Source: Pegea sp. RAD2-039 (taxonomy: Eukaryota > Chordata > Thaliacea > Salpida > Salpidae). From it: a stretch of 64,000 nucleotides of DNA. The notes under the pieces were generated by a model. It searched no databases. It saw nothing but the letters and a program-made list of their open reading frames with translations, and was not told the origin of the DNA. Of this stretch, positions 27,401 through 39,096 are shown piece after piece. The translations under genes and the position numbers were made by a program. Each line of letters opens with the position of its first letter. Within the stretch, counting starts at the first letter, position 1. The DNA lies in contig JAQGEQ010000091.1 in the NCBI GenBank assembly GCA_034620365.1, positions 558,001 through 622,000 on the forward strand, written 5' to 3'.

Positions 27401-30400
27401 CCCCTTTTATTTTTCTCTGGGGCAGTATGGATAACTTTTTTGCTTATGCAGGAGTAGCAAAGATAAACCCTGAAACACTCAGCCTACGTAATTGGTCTAA
27501 TCATGCGGCATACTACTTTAGGTGATTTACTAAATTCAATTATAGATGATTAATTGATCAAATGATGTGAATTTATGCAGGCATTACAACGAAATGAATC
27601 ATGACTTTATGTCGCGGTTAAAACTTGCTTATAAACCAGCAAAACGTTACATGAAGATAATCACGCCAACCTACATGACCGTCATTTCTGAGTAACCGAC
27701 CAGCTTGTAATTTCATATTTTCTTTCAAACTTTATTCTCAGGTTCTTTTCGTATATTGCAAAAGCGGTCTTTGGAGTCCTCACGCTTTTGGCAATTATTG
27801 ACGAAGATGTGTTACAAGTAGAACATGTGATATTAATCATTAGTATATGTGTCTTGACATATTCTCTTCTATTATCTTTCATACCTGAAGAAGTGAGACA
27901 TCATCATCTAAATCTTTCAGTTCTTCTTAATCTAAATGATTTTCTTTTTTCGTCATCAGTACAATTCTATATGCCCTGAACAAGAGCTGAGAAATGTCCT
28001 GGCTCATGTCCACTATGTTCCTCCTAGTTGGCATGGTAACGCCGAACTAGCATCCACTCGTTCTGATTTTAATGATTATTTTCAACCTAAATTTGTGAGT
28101 TTTCGAAATTTGTCATCATCAAACCAACTGACTGAAAGTGACGTGATCAACTTTTAGGTCTTTATTCTTCTACAATTGCTTTCGCCACTTCTTACACCAA
28201 TATTACTGATCACGTGGTTCAGGTCTCGTGCTGTGGACTTTGTCGACTTCTTCCATAATTTCACTGTGAACGTCGAAGGAGTTGGTGACGTTTGTTCTTT
28301 GGCTCTTTTGGATGTGAAACGTCACGGAGATTCTAAAGTTAGTCCAGGAATTTTGTCAGATGTAGTAGTACATGTTTGAAAAATATTTTGAAGTTTTTTC
28401 CACTATAAGTGGTTTGAAGAAGTTTTTAAGAAAATATTTTTCAAAACTTTTTTGTAAAATTCTTAATTGGTTTTCTGCTGCCATCTAGCGGTTGGATTTT
28501 TCAACTCGTCAATTTTTTGATCAGCTGAGAAATTTGTTCAAATATTTTTATTTCGAAACCAGTTGCTGCCAACTCTTTGAGATAAATATTTGTAAACGAA
28601 TTATATTCTTGATTATGTCAATTTGAATAAATGAAACAGTCCTCACAGATTTCTAGGAGTTTAACAAACTTATCCGAGTTTGCTGATTAAAACTTCTATT
28701 TTATCAAAAGTCGCGTTCAATGTCCAACTTTCATCTATTTTTTGTTTCAGTGGACTTTTACTGATGGTCCCCAGGACCAAACTAAACCAACAACTCATAC
28801 AGGTGGCAAAACAGAACTCTCTCTCATTAATTTTCGGATTGTTAACCCGCAGTGGAAACCTAAAAAAGAACAGAAAGAATTTTTCGATAAAATCCAGGTT
28901 TGCGTTCATAATTAAATCTTTCAATCCAATTTATCTGACTTCAAATAAATCCAATCGAAGTCTTCAACTCAACACTTTACCTTCAACAATTTCTCTCAAA
29001 TTGAAATATGATCTTGTGTAAATGGCAAGAATGACTCACGGGATGACTCTTCAACTATTTTTACTTGTCTTTCATCTAATGAATCAAGAAAGACTTCTTC
29101 TATTATTCCCTGTCACTCAAACGTCGATTGTTTAGTTTGATAGAAACTCATATCCAGTAAACACCCAGAGCCCCTATCACCTTTCAACCTTCATCGGACC
29201 ATTTCTAAGACCTTGTTTGTTTTAAACACACAGAATGAAGCTGATAGGCAAAGCACAGGATTCGTCAACGCAAATACGTCGTATCTAATTGGTAACCAGC
29301 AAGTAAGTTGAGTCATCTTCACCGTCACTCACCTTTAACCACCTGCAGTTGATTTCATAACCTACTTTTTTTCAAATCTCACATATATCTTATTTAAGTT
29401 AATTTCTTCAAACCTTTATTTAACTAAAAATCAATCAACAAAACCTCCACCACTAAATCATCTCACATTTTTCTTACTTCTCAATTTTGCAGTTTGACTT
29501 GGATGGAAGTTACATGCCTGGTTATAAGAGTATTGATGTGAACTCAGGTTAGCTAATTACTTTCTGTTTACTTACAATTTTCTTACTCATTTTCTAATTA
29601 AAGTCATTTCACGACTGTTACTATTATCTTGTACACAATAAACTGCTCGCTTGTTTTATGCGTCGCTTGTTTACTTTTTTAGTTCTTCAATCAAACATTA
29701 TTTGTTAATCGGTAGAATTACTTTTTTTGTCGTTTGAAGTTTTCCAACTCACAAAGTGCTACGTTGTTTCTTATAAATCTTTTTTTTCAATTAATTCTGC
29801 TGAAGTTTTGATTATAATGATGAAATCTGTGTCATTACTTGACATCAGCTTTATTTCATCATCTTTAAATTCTTCTTTGTCACGTGCCAGCCTCCAACTA
29901 GTTTAATCTGTGCTGTCATCAAAGCAACAAGCAATTTTGGTGACTTTGTTTTTCGACCTTATTTTTGAAATTCTAAAAAATATTCTTAGCAGAAATATAT
30001 CAAAGTTTTCTTTCCTATATCTTGATTGTTCATCTAAACTTTATTAATCTTTGTGACATCTTCATCACTTCTTCTTACAAGAACATTGTTTTAGTAGGTC
30101 AAGGACTCCTTGCTCCGCAGCACCCTCTAGCAGAAAGCAACGAACAATCTAAGTTAACTCAAAGTATCTTCTTATCAATGCAAAGTGAGTCTTTCATCTT
30201 TTGAAAATTCTTGATTCAACCTTTTTCATCCAACAGATGATTCGAGTTATTCAACTCAAATGAACTTGGCAGCAATCAGCCAAAGACCTCCAAGTAACTT
30301 TTTATCTGCTAACAGAGCTCAGTTATCTCTCCATATCCTGTATATGCATGAAGTGAGTGGATAAACAGATAAAATCCCAATTAACTCCTCTTATATCTAC

Positions 30401-31383
30401 AGATGCGTAACAGGAAGATGAAGACTGCGAAGACTCTATCAACTAACCAAAAAGTATCTGAATCTTGTGAACCTCATCTTGTGACTACATCATTTTCTCC
30501 TTTTCTTGGAGATCAAGATCACAAAAAGGATTTTGAGTCTTATAACGATCTTGAAAACATCCAGAGCACTTCAGTTCAGCCGGTAAATCCAACTTACTTC
30601 TCATCACTGTATGTCAATCAAAACTATTTTAATTGTGATAATTTGTTAAGTTTGATTTTGTTGTTTTCATAATTGGATATTTCTGTTTCTGACTTTCTTC
30701 TAATGTAAATTTGATGATAGCTCATTAATTTCAGTTTAGAAAATGTCTGTATGCTTGTCTACTTGTCATTTTTCTTAAATTTAATTTACATTTGTATCAC
30801 ATAGACCAAAATTGTAATAAATTCTAAGAAGTCGTCTGTACAATTTAATATTTGTTTTTCGATGACTTTTTTCTGGTTTCGAAACATTTTTATCAATTTT
30901 TAAATTTTAACACAAGTTTATGGAACAAACTAAAAGTGGCTTTCAAACAATTTGCTTTGTTTGTATCCACTTCCTCTTACTTGATACTAAAGCTTTCACT
31001 GATCTATTTTCATCTTGTTCAAACGTATCAAACCTCATTTAAACTTATTTTTCTAATATTTTTTCCCACAATTTAATTATCCAAGTTGTTTTTCTACACA
31101 TTTAATTGATTTTAATTTCTTCTTAACTTAAGTTTCATTCAACTTTTTCTTCAAAACATTTTTCAAAATTTATTGAACTATTTTCGAACTTAAGCAAATT
31201 AATCTTAATTTTCAGGCTGCATCTCATCTGACGTCATCGACTCCTCTTTTGGTAAATCAAGTCTTTCCTCCAATCCATGTAAGATTATTTCCTTCTTTAA
31301 AAGTTTTCTTCACACTTTTTTGATACTTTTTTTTACAGGAATACCCTGAGAGTGATGAATCAAACCCTACCAAAGAAGTTTAA
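24433..31383 (+). CDS. ATG9: Autophagy-related protein 9 (lipid scramblase)
   Basis: Multi-pass membrane protein of Golgi/endosome-derived vesicles that seeds the autophagosome and, with ATG2, scrambles lipids. I resolve 19 exons: 24433-24547, 25442-25550, 26003-26155, 26285-26426, 26691-26806, 27032-27209, 27310-27521, 27581-27691, 27742-27892, 27960-28094, 28158-28337, 28751-28897, 29234-29302, 29493-29547, 30098-30184, 30237-30352, 30403-30582, 31216-31278 and 31339-31383. All are GT-AG and phase-consistent, giving 787 aa (human ATG9A 839). Family landmarks in order: N-terminal YQRL, matching the adaptor-binding YQRLE of human ATG9A; SCVNYDILF; RILRVTNYYIAMVNQKLL; HYNEMNHDF; YKPAKRYM; IDEDVLQVEHV; CPEQELRNVLAHVHYVP; DFFHNFTVNVEGVGDVCSLA; KTELSLINF; and, near the tail, LSLHILYMHE. 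The C-terminal tail is divergent. The ATG beginning MESFATGYQRL aligns with the human N-terminus and was taken as the start. Internal exons from 26.7 to 28.9 kb are certain; the small tail exons (29.2-29.6 kb) are less so. Confidence 0.95.
28476..28491 (-). promoter_or_regulatory. CTCF-like motif in ATG9 intron 11
   Basis: On the minus strand the 16 bases read CCGCTAGATGGCAGCA, a near-perfect match to the CTCF core CCASYAGRKGGCAG. It lies inside the 413-nt intron 28338-28750, one of the longer introns in this part of ATG9. In DNA this poor in G+C, a match this long is unlikely by chance, but only binding data would show function. Confidence 0.4.
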
Positions 31384-31559
31384 ATACCTAAAAAGTAAAA
31401 ACAAATTTCATTCGAAGTTTAAAACGTTTCTTTCCATCATAATTATTCCCTTTCAACTACTTTGTGTAATTTTTCATCTTCTAGTCATCAAAGACTCATT
31501 ATCTTTATCAAACACCTTTTTTACATAACTATAATTTCTATAAAAAACCCTAACCACAT

Positions 31560-31565
31560 AATAAA
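31560..31565 (+). terminator. Polyadenylation signal of ATG9
   Basis: AATAAA lies 177 bases after the ATG9 stop codon. Further A-rich hexamers follow within 40 bases, so the exact cleavage site is uncertain. Confidence 0.4.
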
Positions 31566-31569
31566 CAGA

Positions 31570-33960
31570 TAAATATTAAAATTAGACAAATAAATTTCAG
31601 TAGCTTTAAAAAACAAAATCTCATAAATCGATAAATAATTTGTTTTTTGTTATCCACCTATAAATAACGTTTGTTTTTAGGTATAAAGCTCTGTTATGTA
31701 TCAAAATTTCAAAAATACCTTCAATGTTATGCTACTTAGATACTGTTACAGACATGTCAAGGTCTTCAAGACGATGGTTCAGATGGATTTGTTAGTCACG
31801 TTCAAATATATTTCAGATTATCTTTTCAATCTTATTTAATTGGTTGCGCGGTCTCTAGTTTTTGTAATGTTGTCCCTGTTTTACTAATCTGATGAGTTTT
31901 GTTTTAATGAAAAAAATAACTCATAAAATTGTTTACTGGTTTCATTGCAAATGAACTTAAAATGTTTTTCAAGAAAAATTATTACGATTGAATAGATAAC
32001 TTAGCTTTTTGATTAATTTGAAATTTTCTGTTAGTTAGATCAATACTTATAAGAACAAAGTCCACAATTTATCAAAAGTAGATAATTAGTATTAATAAAA
32101 AATAAGATTTAGATTTCACTAGAAAGATTTAAGCAATGATTTCTACAAACAGTTTATATCTAGAGATGATAATCGAATAGTTTAAATGCTTTCTGACTAG
32201 TATCGGTTTATAGCTTTTATGGGAAGTAGTTTTCTTAAACTTACAATAAAACTCAAGTAAAAACATTCTTTATATGGATTTAATCAACTTTTAATTAGTT
32301 TTTAAAACAAAATTTTATTTCTTTTATTTTTTTTCAGTTGAAAATGAATAAAAACAACTTATTTCTAAAAGATTAAAAAAAGTTGCAATTTTAACTAGAA
32401 AGCATTTATCTTTATTCTAATCCTTAGAAAGTCCTTCAGATCTTTCCATTCTAGATCTTTACTAGCCAACTTTTGAATATCAATAATAAAATGCCTTTAA
32501 ACTTGTTATTTAAAGAAATTATTCTTAGATATCTGCATTTGTGTACAAAGTTTGCTAATTTGACCTTTCCTAGAATTTTAGATTTATGAATAGCTATATT
32601 ATGAATGGAAAAATTTGCAAGATTTATAAGAAGTATTTAATAAATTCTCAAGTATTTAACTGATGGTTTAAGATATATACAAACAAAATCAAAAACTTTT
32701 TGAAAGGTTAGTTATTGTGGATTTCAATTTATAGAGTGGTTATAATATGTTTTGTAGTTTTACTGGTTTTCAAATAAAACATGATCATAAAAGCCACACA
32801 AGAAATAAGTGAAAACCAAAATAGACGAATTCTAAAAGTTTATTCACTGTTTTCTAAAGATAATCTTTTAATAACTAAGATTTGCTGCATTTTGACAACA
32901 TTTTTTATAAAATCAGCTAAAGTAAAGTTTCAGATCGATTTGTAAATTTAACTCATTATGAAGGAGCCAAAGTTACTGAAATAGTAAAATAATGAAGTAA
33001 ATTTCTTACACAGCACCGAAACATTCAGAATTTTAATAGATATTAATCAAAATGAAATGAATTAACAGTCTAGTTGCTACCAACTGATATTTATCTAGGA
33101 GGTTCTATTTATTATAAACAAATTTAAGTAACTTTAAAAGTCAAGATATTAATTTGTTTATATTTTTTTTAAATTTGAAATTTTTAAGCATTCAAGAATA
33201 GTTTTGTAACAAAACTTTTTCAAGAAAGAGAGAGTTATAAAAACTCTTATTTAACTCGTGAGTTCTGAATAAGACTTTTATCAAAAAAAACTCCTGACAT
33301 TTTTGAAAAAACTTGAAAGACGTTTTATGCATCAATTTGAAGGTTTCATAGAATTACCTAAAAAACTAACAATTTAATTTTTACTTATATTTTCAACAAA
33401 CTATGAGACTATCTTAAGAACACTTCCAACAATTATGACGCCATAATGTCTTTATTAGAGATATAAATATTTCAAATAATCGGATGCTAAAGAGTGCAAT
33501 TTATTGCATCTAAATTGTAGGAGTCTTTGAATAAACAGATTTTGTGAATTCATTATTGGATTAGGTAATTTGTTTCTATCAATTCATATTATTTATTTAA
33601 TTGTAAGCTTTTTTATTCTTTGTATACTAAATCAACTGGTTCTTATAATTTAATATATTCGAATATTTATTTCATTTTATTACATAAACTATATTCAATA
33701 AGCTTCTTAATTTCGTAATTTATCTAAACTTTAAATTCTCTAGCTTAAATACAAAAAATGTTTGCATCAAATACTAAGAAGGCGTGTAATATTTGGTTGT
33801 TTTGAGTTGTATAAATCACATAAGCAAGTAATCAAATAGTAAAGCATACTTTTGCAGTCTTCTTAAGATATTGACATAAATTGACATTGTAATTTATGTT
33901 TCAATACCAACTAGGTTTTATCTTAAAGTTTTTATATCATTGTATATTTAAAAATAAAAG
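31570..33960. other. Intergenic A+T-rich spacer
   Basis: No gene, RNA or repeat was recognised between ATG9 and the PH-domain gene. If the latter has non-coding or additional 5' exons they would lie here; none could be identified with confidence. Confidence 0.5.
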
Positions 33961-33985
33961 AAAAAACTTTACCGTAGAATAGCTG

Positions 33986-36900
33986 ATGGTACAGAAAGCA
34001 CAAAATATATTTCAAACAAATAAATCGAAACCCTCTAGTCTAAGGATGCTTGTTGAAAACCAACCAAAAGATTCCAGTTCTATAGAAAAGGTCGAAACAT
34101 GGTTGAATAATGAAATTGAAAGTGCCCAGTGAGTTAAATACTTAAATTACATTTATAAGTAATCAAAGTTCTATTACTATAACATTATTCTTTATCATTT
34201 ATTGAAGGAATAATCAAGCTTATGAGAACAGTTCTCAAAATATCATGGAAACTAAAGTAAAGGTGAATAATTTCGATGCGATGTTATATTAACATTACTG
34301 ACTTAAATAATGTTTAGAATCTTGTACGATATGGAGAATATTCATTGCTCAAAAAATGGGTGATTTTGGTAGAAGGCGATTTTATTCAAGTAAATAAAAT
34401 ACATAATAAAGAAGAACCACAAGCCACAAAGTTAGTCCAGTTTAGAACGATTAGAATAGGTTTTTTAGCCGTATAAAAACGCTATTTTTAATTAACTTAC
34501 TTTGATTCTTAACTATCTTGTTACTAAGCTATACTGTTTGAATTTGTTTGTTAAAACTTTAAAACTCTATTATTATCTTTATAATACTGATAAGAAATAA
34601 TCTACTTTTTTCTGCACACTTGTATTTTCTACAGGTTTGTTTAAACTATTTTTTATAACTACCTACTTCACAATTATGTTAGCTTTATCTTCAACGATAA
34701 TTGTGTACTTTCTTACAGAAAGAAGCACTCTATAAGAGATATTCGTACTCTAGCATTAACAAGAAATTGGCTAATGATTTGCAGAATGAACAAATTGTAT
34801 CAAGTTCTTGAAGACGGAATAGAACCTTATGGTCTTTCACTCTTTGTCCACAGGCTTGTACCACTTAAGTTTCTGACCATAACGACAGATAGTAACTACA
34901 AGAGAATTTGTAAGTTTGAAAAATTATTAAAAATTTTTTTTTTAAGTTTTTGTTGGAAACCTAATTTAAACTATTTTTTAAGTTATCACCAACCAAAATG
35001 GTGACAAGAAAGATTATGAGCTAATTGGTAATTTTCGCGATGAAAGGTTCCTCAAATGGCAACAGGTAATTAATGATGTAAACCCGCGTCACAGTGATGA
35101 CACATTATACGAAACACTTAAGCAATTTCAGAGGTGGACAAGCAACCACGTTTGCAGGTAAGGTCATACTATAAAGAATTTATTAAGTGAATTATTCAAT
35201 TTATTTTTTAAAGAATAACCATCAACTCGATTGATTTAAAAGACTCCATGGAAAGGTATTCGATTAATTTAGATAAAGTCATCAATTAATTTTGTTGTTA
35301 TCATACTGTTAGGTCTCATTTTGTTTTTATTTTTAAGTTTGGTTAGAAAAGAAGAAATTCAGCTACAAGATGCTTCGCCAGACTATCCTAAAAGATTATC
35401 TCAAGATGTAGACAGCAAAATAGAACCTCAAGGTTTTCAATCAAACAACAATCGTGCCTTTAAGGAGGTTACAGTAAAAGAAGTCGAGGAACTTGATAAA
35501 AACCAAGAAAAAAAAGATGATAAGAAATGTTGTTTGAAAAAAAACAAAAAGAAAAAAATGAAATGTGATAAAAACCAAAAAAGTGAACAACCTTTAAAAG
35601 CTTATGAACACAAGTAATTTGTTTTGTTTCCTAAATTATTTTTTTAATAAAATATTTCATAATGTTTGTTATGTGACAGCTTTTATTTGGTTTTTTTTTA
35701 AGTTTGGCTAGAAAAAAAGAATTTTCTTCATCTTCAAACTATTCCAGAAATCTATCTAGTGATATAAATAGCAAACTGAAATCACAAAACATTTTCAAAA
35801 ACAATCCCTCTACTTATGAAGAAGAGCTTAATAACCAAAGAGACTTCCAAGAAGCTGAAGACGAGATCTTGAGGTATAAAAAAAACCACAGATATAAGAT
35901 TTTTTACACATTATTTAACCAGAGATAAAGAAGAAACATATCCTGAACAAATTAAAACTCCAAGAATCAAATACAATACAGATGAAATAATTAAAACATC
36001 CGCTGAGCAGGAACAATCTTCCCGAGATCTCAGCTCTATATACGAAGGGGAAAATTATAACCGACGCAAAGGCCAAGCTAAATGTCCTAGTAATGTTGTT
36101 AAGAAGCGGATATCATTCGCTCCAAGTGTTACAAAAAAGGAAGATAGAGAAGGAAATGTTAACGTGGTACTTTACAGTTCAGGTAAGAATTTTTTATCAG
36201 CATTTTGTGTGATATGAGTATGTTTTGTATATAGTTTGAAATATGTACATATTTAGTACAATGTTGTTTCTGAAATAAATAGTTTCTGTATCTTTAAGTA
36301 CATCAAATGTTTTTCTTTTTTTTTAAGAAAATGTCAAGATGTTATCTTTCTAAAATTAATCCTATCAAGTTTTAATAGAATTATCGACGTCATTAAAAAT
36401 AGTATTCTGTCAAATTACAAACTTTTTAAAATAGATGATATAGTTTCATTAAAATTGTTTAAATTGCTTTTAAACCAAAATGTCTATGGCTTGATGCGCA
36501 GAAAATTCAGCCTTTTACGATGAGAGAATAATTCCTGGTAAAGAACTTATTTTTGGAAGCAGTGAAGAGCTTTCAGCTTGTGACCTTTGTTATGGTTAGA
36601 TTTCGTTTAAATTTAATTTTGATATTTTGGAAATTAAAATTCCAAGTAATCTTTAGAGCAAAACTTAGGAATTGAAGTACAGATAGGAGATGATTGTCCA
36701 ATGACTATATCTTCAACTTCAGTGCCCACTCTTCAAATATCAACTGGTATCAACAGTAAGCTTCAGTTTGTAACATTTAATTCTTCCAAATAAAAAGAAA
36801 TTTTATAAATATTTTGAAATGGTTACAAATTAGTTTATGTTGCTGGTTTTGAATATGATAGTATTGTTTCAAATATATTTACAGAAATTTTCAATATCTA

Positions 36901-37753
36901 CTTTAAATTCTAACCTTTAAACTTTATTATGTTCCTTGCTTTCTTTATGTAATGTTAAAAATTTATATATAAATATTTAAGCGTACAACCAGAATTAAAT
37001 AGAACAAATTAATTTTTCATGGAATAATAAACATAGCTTGATTGGTTAGATTCTGTGGTTAACTTAGAAACAATACATGAATTAAGACTTTCTTTTACTG
37101 TTGTTTCATTCTTTTAAATCCAAACCTCTTGTACTGTCATCCACAAACAATGGTTTTCATAACAGTTAAAAGATTAAATAAGGGTTAAATCGGGCTTTGA
37201 AAACTTGTTGATTTAATCATACAAAAAAGCATCCTTTTTTAGTTTTCTGTTAGAATTTCTGTATTAGAAAATTTAAGTTATTGACGGTTTTAGGAATTAT
37301 TCAATATTTCTGCTAAACTTAAGTTGACCTTCACAGCTAAAAAGTTATTCTTGTAACCTTAATGCTTTGGAATTTTTACGAAGAATTTAAATCTCAAAAC
37401 ATTTTTTTGATTAAATTTAAGAATAATTTGAGAAGGTCAAAATGTTAAGCATAATGAGAAACTGAAGTAGTAATTCTGAAATTTGTTTGAATTTATAATT
37501 TGATAAAATTTAAAAAATGTTTAATTTCTTGCAAATGATCTGCAGCAAAATTTAATTCTTTCTTGTAACTTTGTAAACAGAATATTGTAAAGCATACGGA
37601 AGTTCTACAGAACATTATGAAGAAATAGATGTTATAAAAAAGTACAAGACTCATAAGAAAAGGTGGTGGAGGAAAAACAAATTTAAACAGAGATCAAAAG
37701 ATGAGAAAGATACAAATGAAATTTATGGAGTAATTGCAGTAGAACCTGCCTGA
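33986..37753 (+). CDS. PH-like domain protein with duplicated exon and RVxF-type motif
   Basis: Uncharacterised intracellular protein of 596 aa, assembled from 12 exons: 33986-34128, 34208-34262, 34318-34430, 34719-34909, 34983-35157, 35214-35255, 35338-35613, 35703-35873, 35923-36182, 36502-36594, 36657-36755 and 37581-37753. All junctions are GT-AG and in phase. Residues about 67-215 resemble a pleckstrin-homology fold of the RhoGEF-associated type. They have an N-terminal LLKKWVILVEGDFIQV strand pair, LALTRNWLMICRMN, LVPLKFLTI, and a closing helix with the expected tryptophan (RFLKWQQVIND). No DH domain was found upstream. Exons 7 and 8 encode homologous segments. Residues 451-454 (RISF, preceded by KK) fit the RVxF motif used to dock protein phosphatase 1. 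The C-terminus is Lys/Arg/Trp-rich. A scaffold or regulator at membranes is an inference. The 49-nt intron 8 is very short. The gene could start upstream, because the first exon also has an AG just before it. Confidence 0.65.
35338..35873 (+). repeat. Tandem exon duplication within the PH-like gene
   Basis: Exons 35338-35613 and 35703-35873 are both bounded by phase-2 introns and share nearly the same acceptor context (T-run, AAG, TTTGG). Their products align at the start (SLVRKEE against NLARKKE) and again at YPKRLSQDVDSKI against YSRNLSSDINSKL, ending with two shared asparagines. The first copy has an added Lys-rich tail. Equal flanking phases allow either copy to be skipped or included without a frameshift. 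Confidence 0.6.
36107..36118 (+). other. Putative PP1-docking motif codons (RISF)
   Basis: These codons encode Arg-Ile-Ser-Phe preceded by two lysines and followed by Ala-Pro-Ser. This fits the consensus [K/R][V/I]xF of regulators of protein phosphatase 1, including the frequent basic residues before it. Such short motifs occur by chance, so the assignment is tentative. Confidence 0.35.
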
Positions 37754-38023
37754 CCCTATAAAGACTCTAATTTTATTATATATGTTACTTTTGATTGACA
37801 GATTTTCATTTGAATTGATTGTAGAATGTTAGTGCAAGTTTAAAAGCTTTTCAACTTCCAAAAAAATTGTAGTTTTACAAAATTGAAACTAACAAGTCTT
37901 AAAGTAATTTGGTATTAAAGTGTTTAGTAAATATTTGAAGTTTAATGAAAGAGTAAATAACATCAGTTAACTTTGACAAACGCTAAAAAATGTTTAGCTT
38001 CACTAATGATAAAATGTTTTATA

Positions 38024-38029
38024 AATAAA
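38024..38029 (+). terminator. Candidate polyadenylation signal of the PH-like gene
   Basis: AATAAA lies 271 bases past the stop. An ATTAAA variant about 160 bases past the stop, near 37913, is an alternative. Confidence 0.3.
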
Positions 38030-38039
38030 CTGACTTTTT

Positions 38040-39060
38040 TTTAAACTAAAAATAATCAAAACTTTTTTTTCAATCCGTCTAACTTTTAAATCATTTTATA
38101 AATTGTTCGTCATCAATAATACAATAAAATATTTTTTCAAATCTTGTCAACGAGTTTTTTGGTTAAAAAACACAACACTTAGCTCTGACAAATATTAAGT
38201 TAACCCCACAGTTAAACTTTTGATCATATTTTAGCAAACTTCAGATTAAGTTAAGTTTTGAACCCAGTAGAAGACTTGTACTTGGAGCAAAAATTGAGAA
38301 ATTATTTCAATTTGATATTCATATTTGGGTATTTATTTAAGAAAAAATAAAGTATTGAAACATTGTTTAAATAAATGAACTTTGTAGCAAAACTTAAAAT
38401 AATTTCAAGTTGTATTCACTTGGACTGCACCATTTGTAAGCTAAAACGTTTTATTGTTGATTTTTTAATTGAGAGTTTTCTTAAGGAATTCTGTTTGTAT
38501 AAATCAAACATAGAATGCTTTGAATACGAAATATCTAATCAAACAACAGGTTGTTATAAAATCGAAACAAGTTTTATTTAGACTTTGTGTTCTCATTTGA
38601 AATAGTTTAATTGTTCAGCAGTAAGAACACTATTTTTTAGTTACAGAATAAAAGCAACTTTTTTTAAATGATTTTAATTCCTATTTAAGAAAAGTTTGAA
38701 TATTTTTTTAATAATCAATAAAGGTAATCATAGAAAAATTGATAAGTTTATTTATTACCGTTAAGTATATCTTTTTGTAGACTATAAACAACATTTTAAC
38801 TCAAATGTTAATGATAAAGAATTTTAGAAAAGTTTTTTAGTGAGATAAATAAGTATTAGATTAGTTAGAAATACTTATGATAATGCAATTCAGTGAGAAA
38901 TTGACCAATTAAAACTCGACTAAAATAGTAATCTTCAATATTTGTGTAATTTTATAGGGTTTTGCAACTTTTGTAACAGTTTTAAATAAATATGACACAG
39001 CAAATTTGTTACATGTTATACTTTTAATTTTGATGAAATTTTCATAGATTCAGATTTGGT
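38040..39060. other. Intergenic A+T-rich spacer
   Basis: No gene is supported. A 68-codon open frame at 38375-38581 (+) starts with ATG but lacks homology, and its composition resembles the spacer, so it was not called. Confidence 0.5.
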
Positions 39061-39096
39061 TTGTTGGATTAAAATAGTAAAAAATCGAAAAAATTA

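Noticed and set aside
38375-38581. 68-codon plus-strand frame
   Set aside because: It has an ATG start but no homology, no splice context and spacer-like composition.
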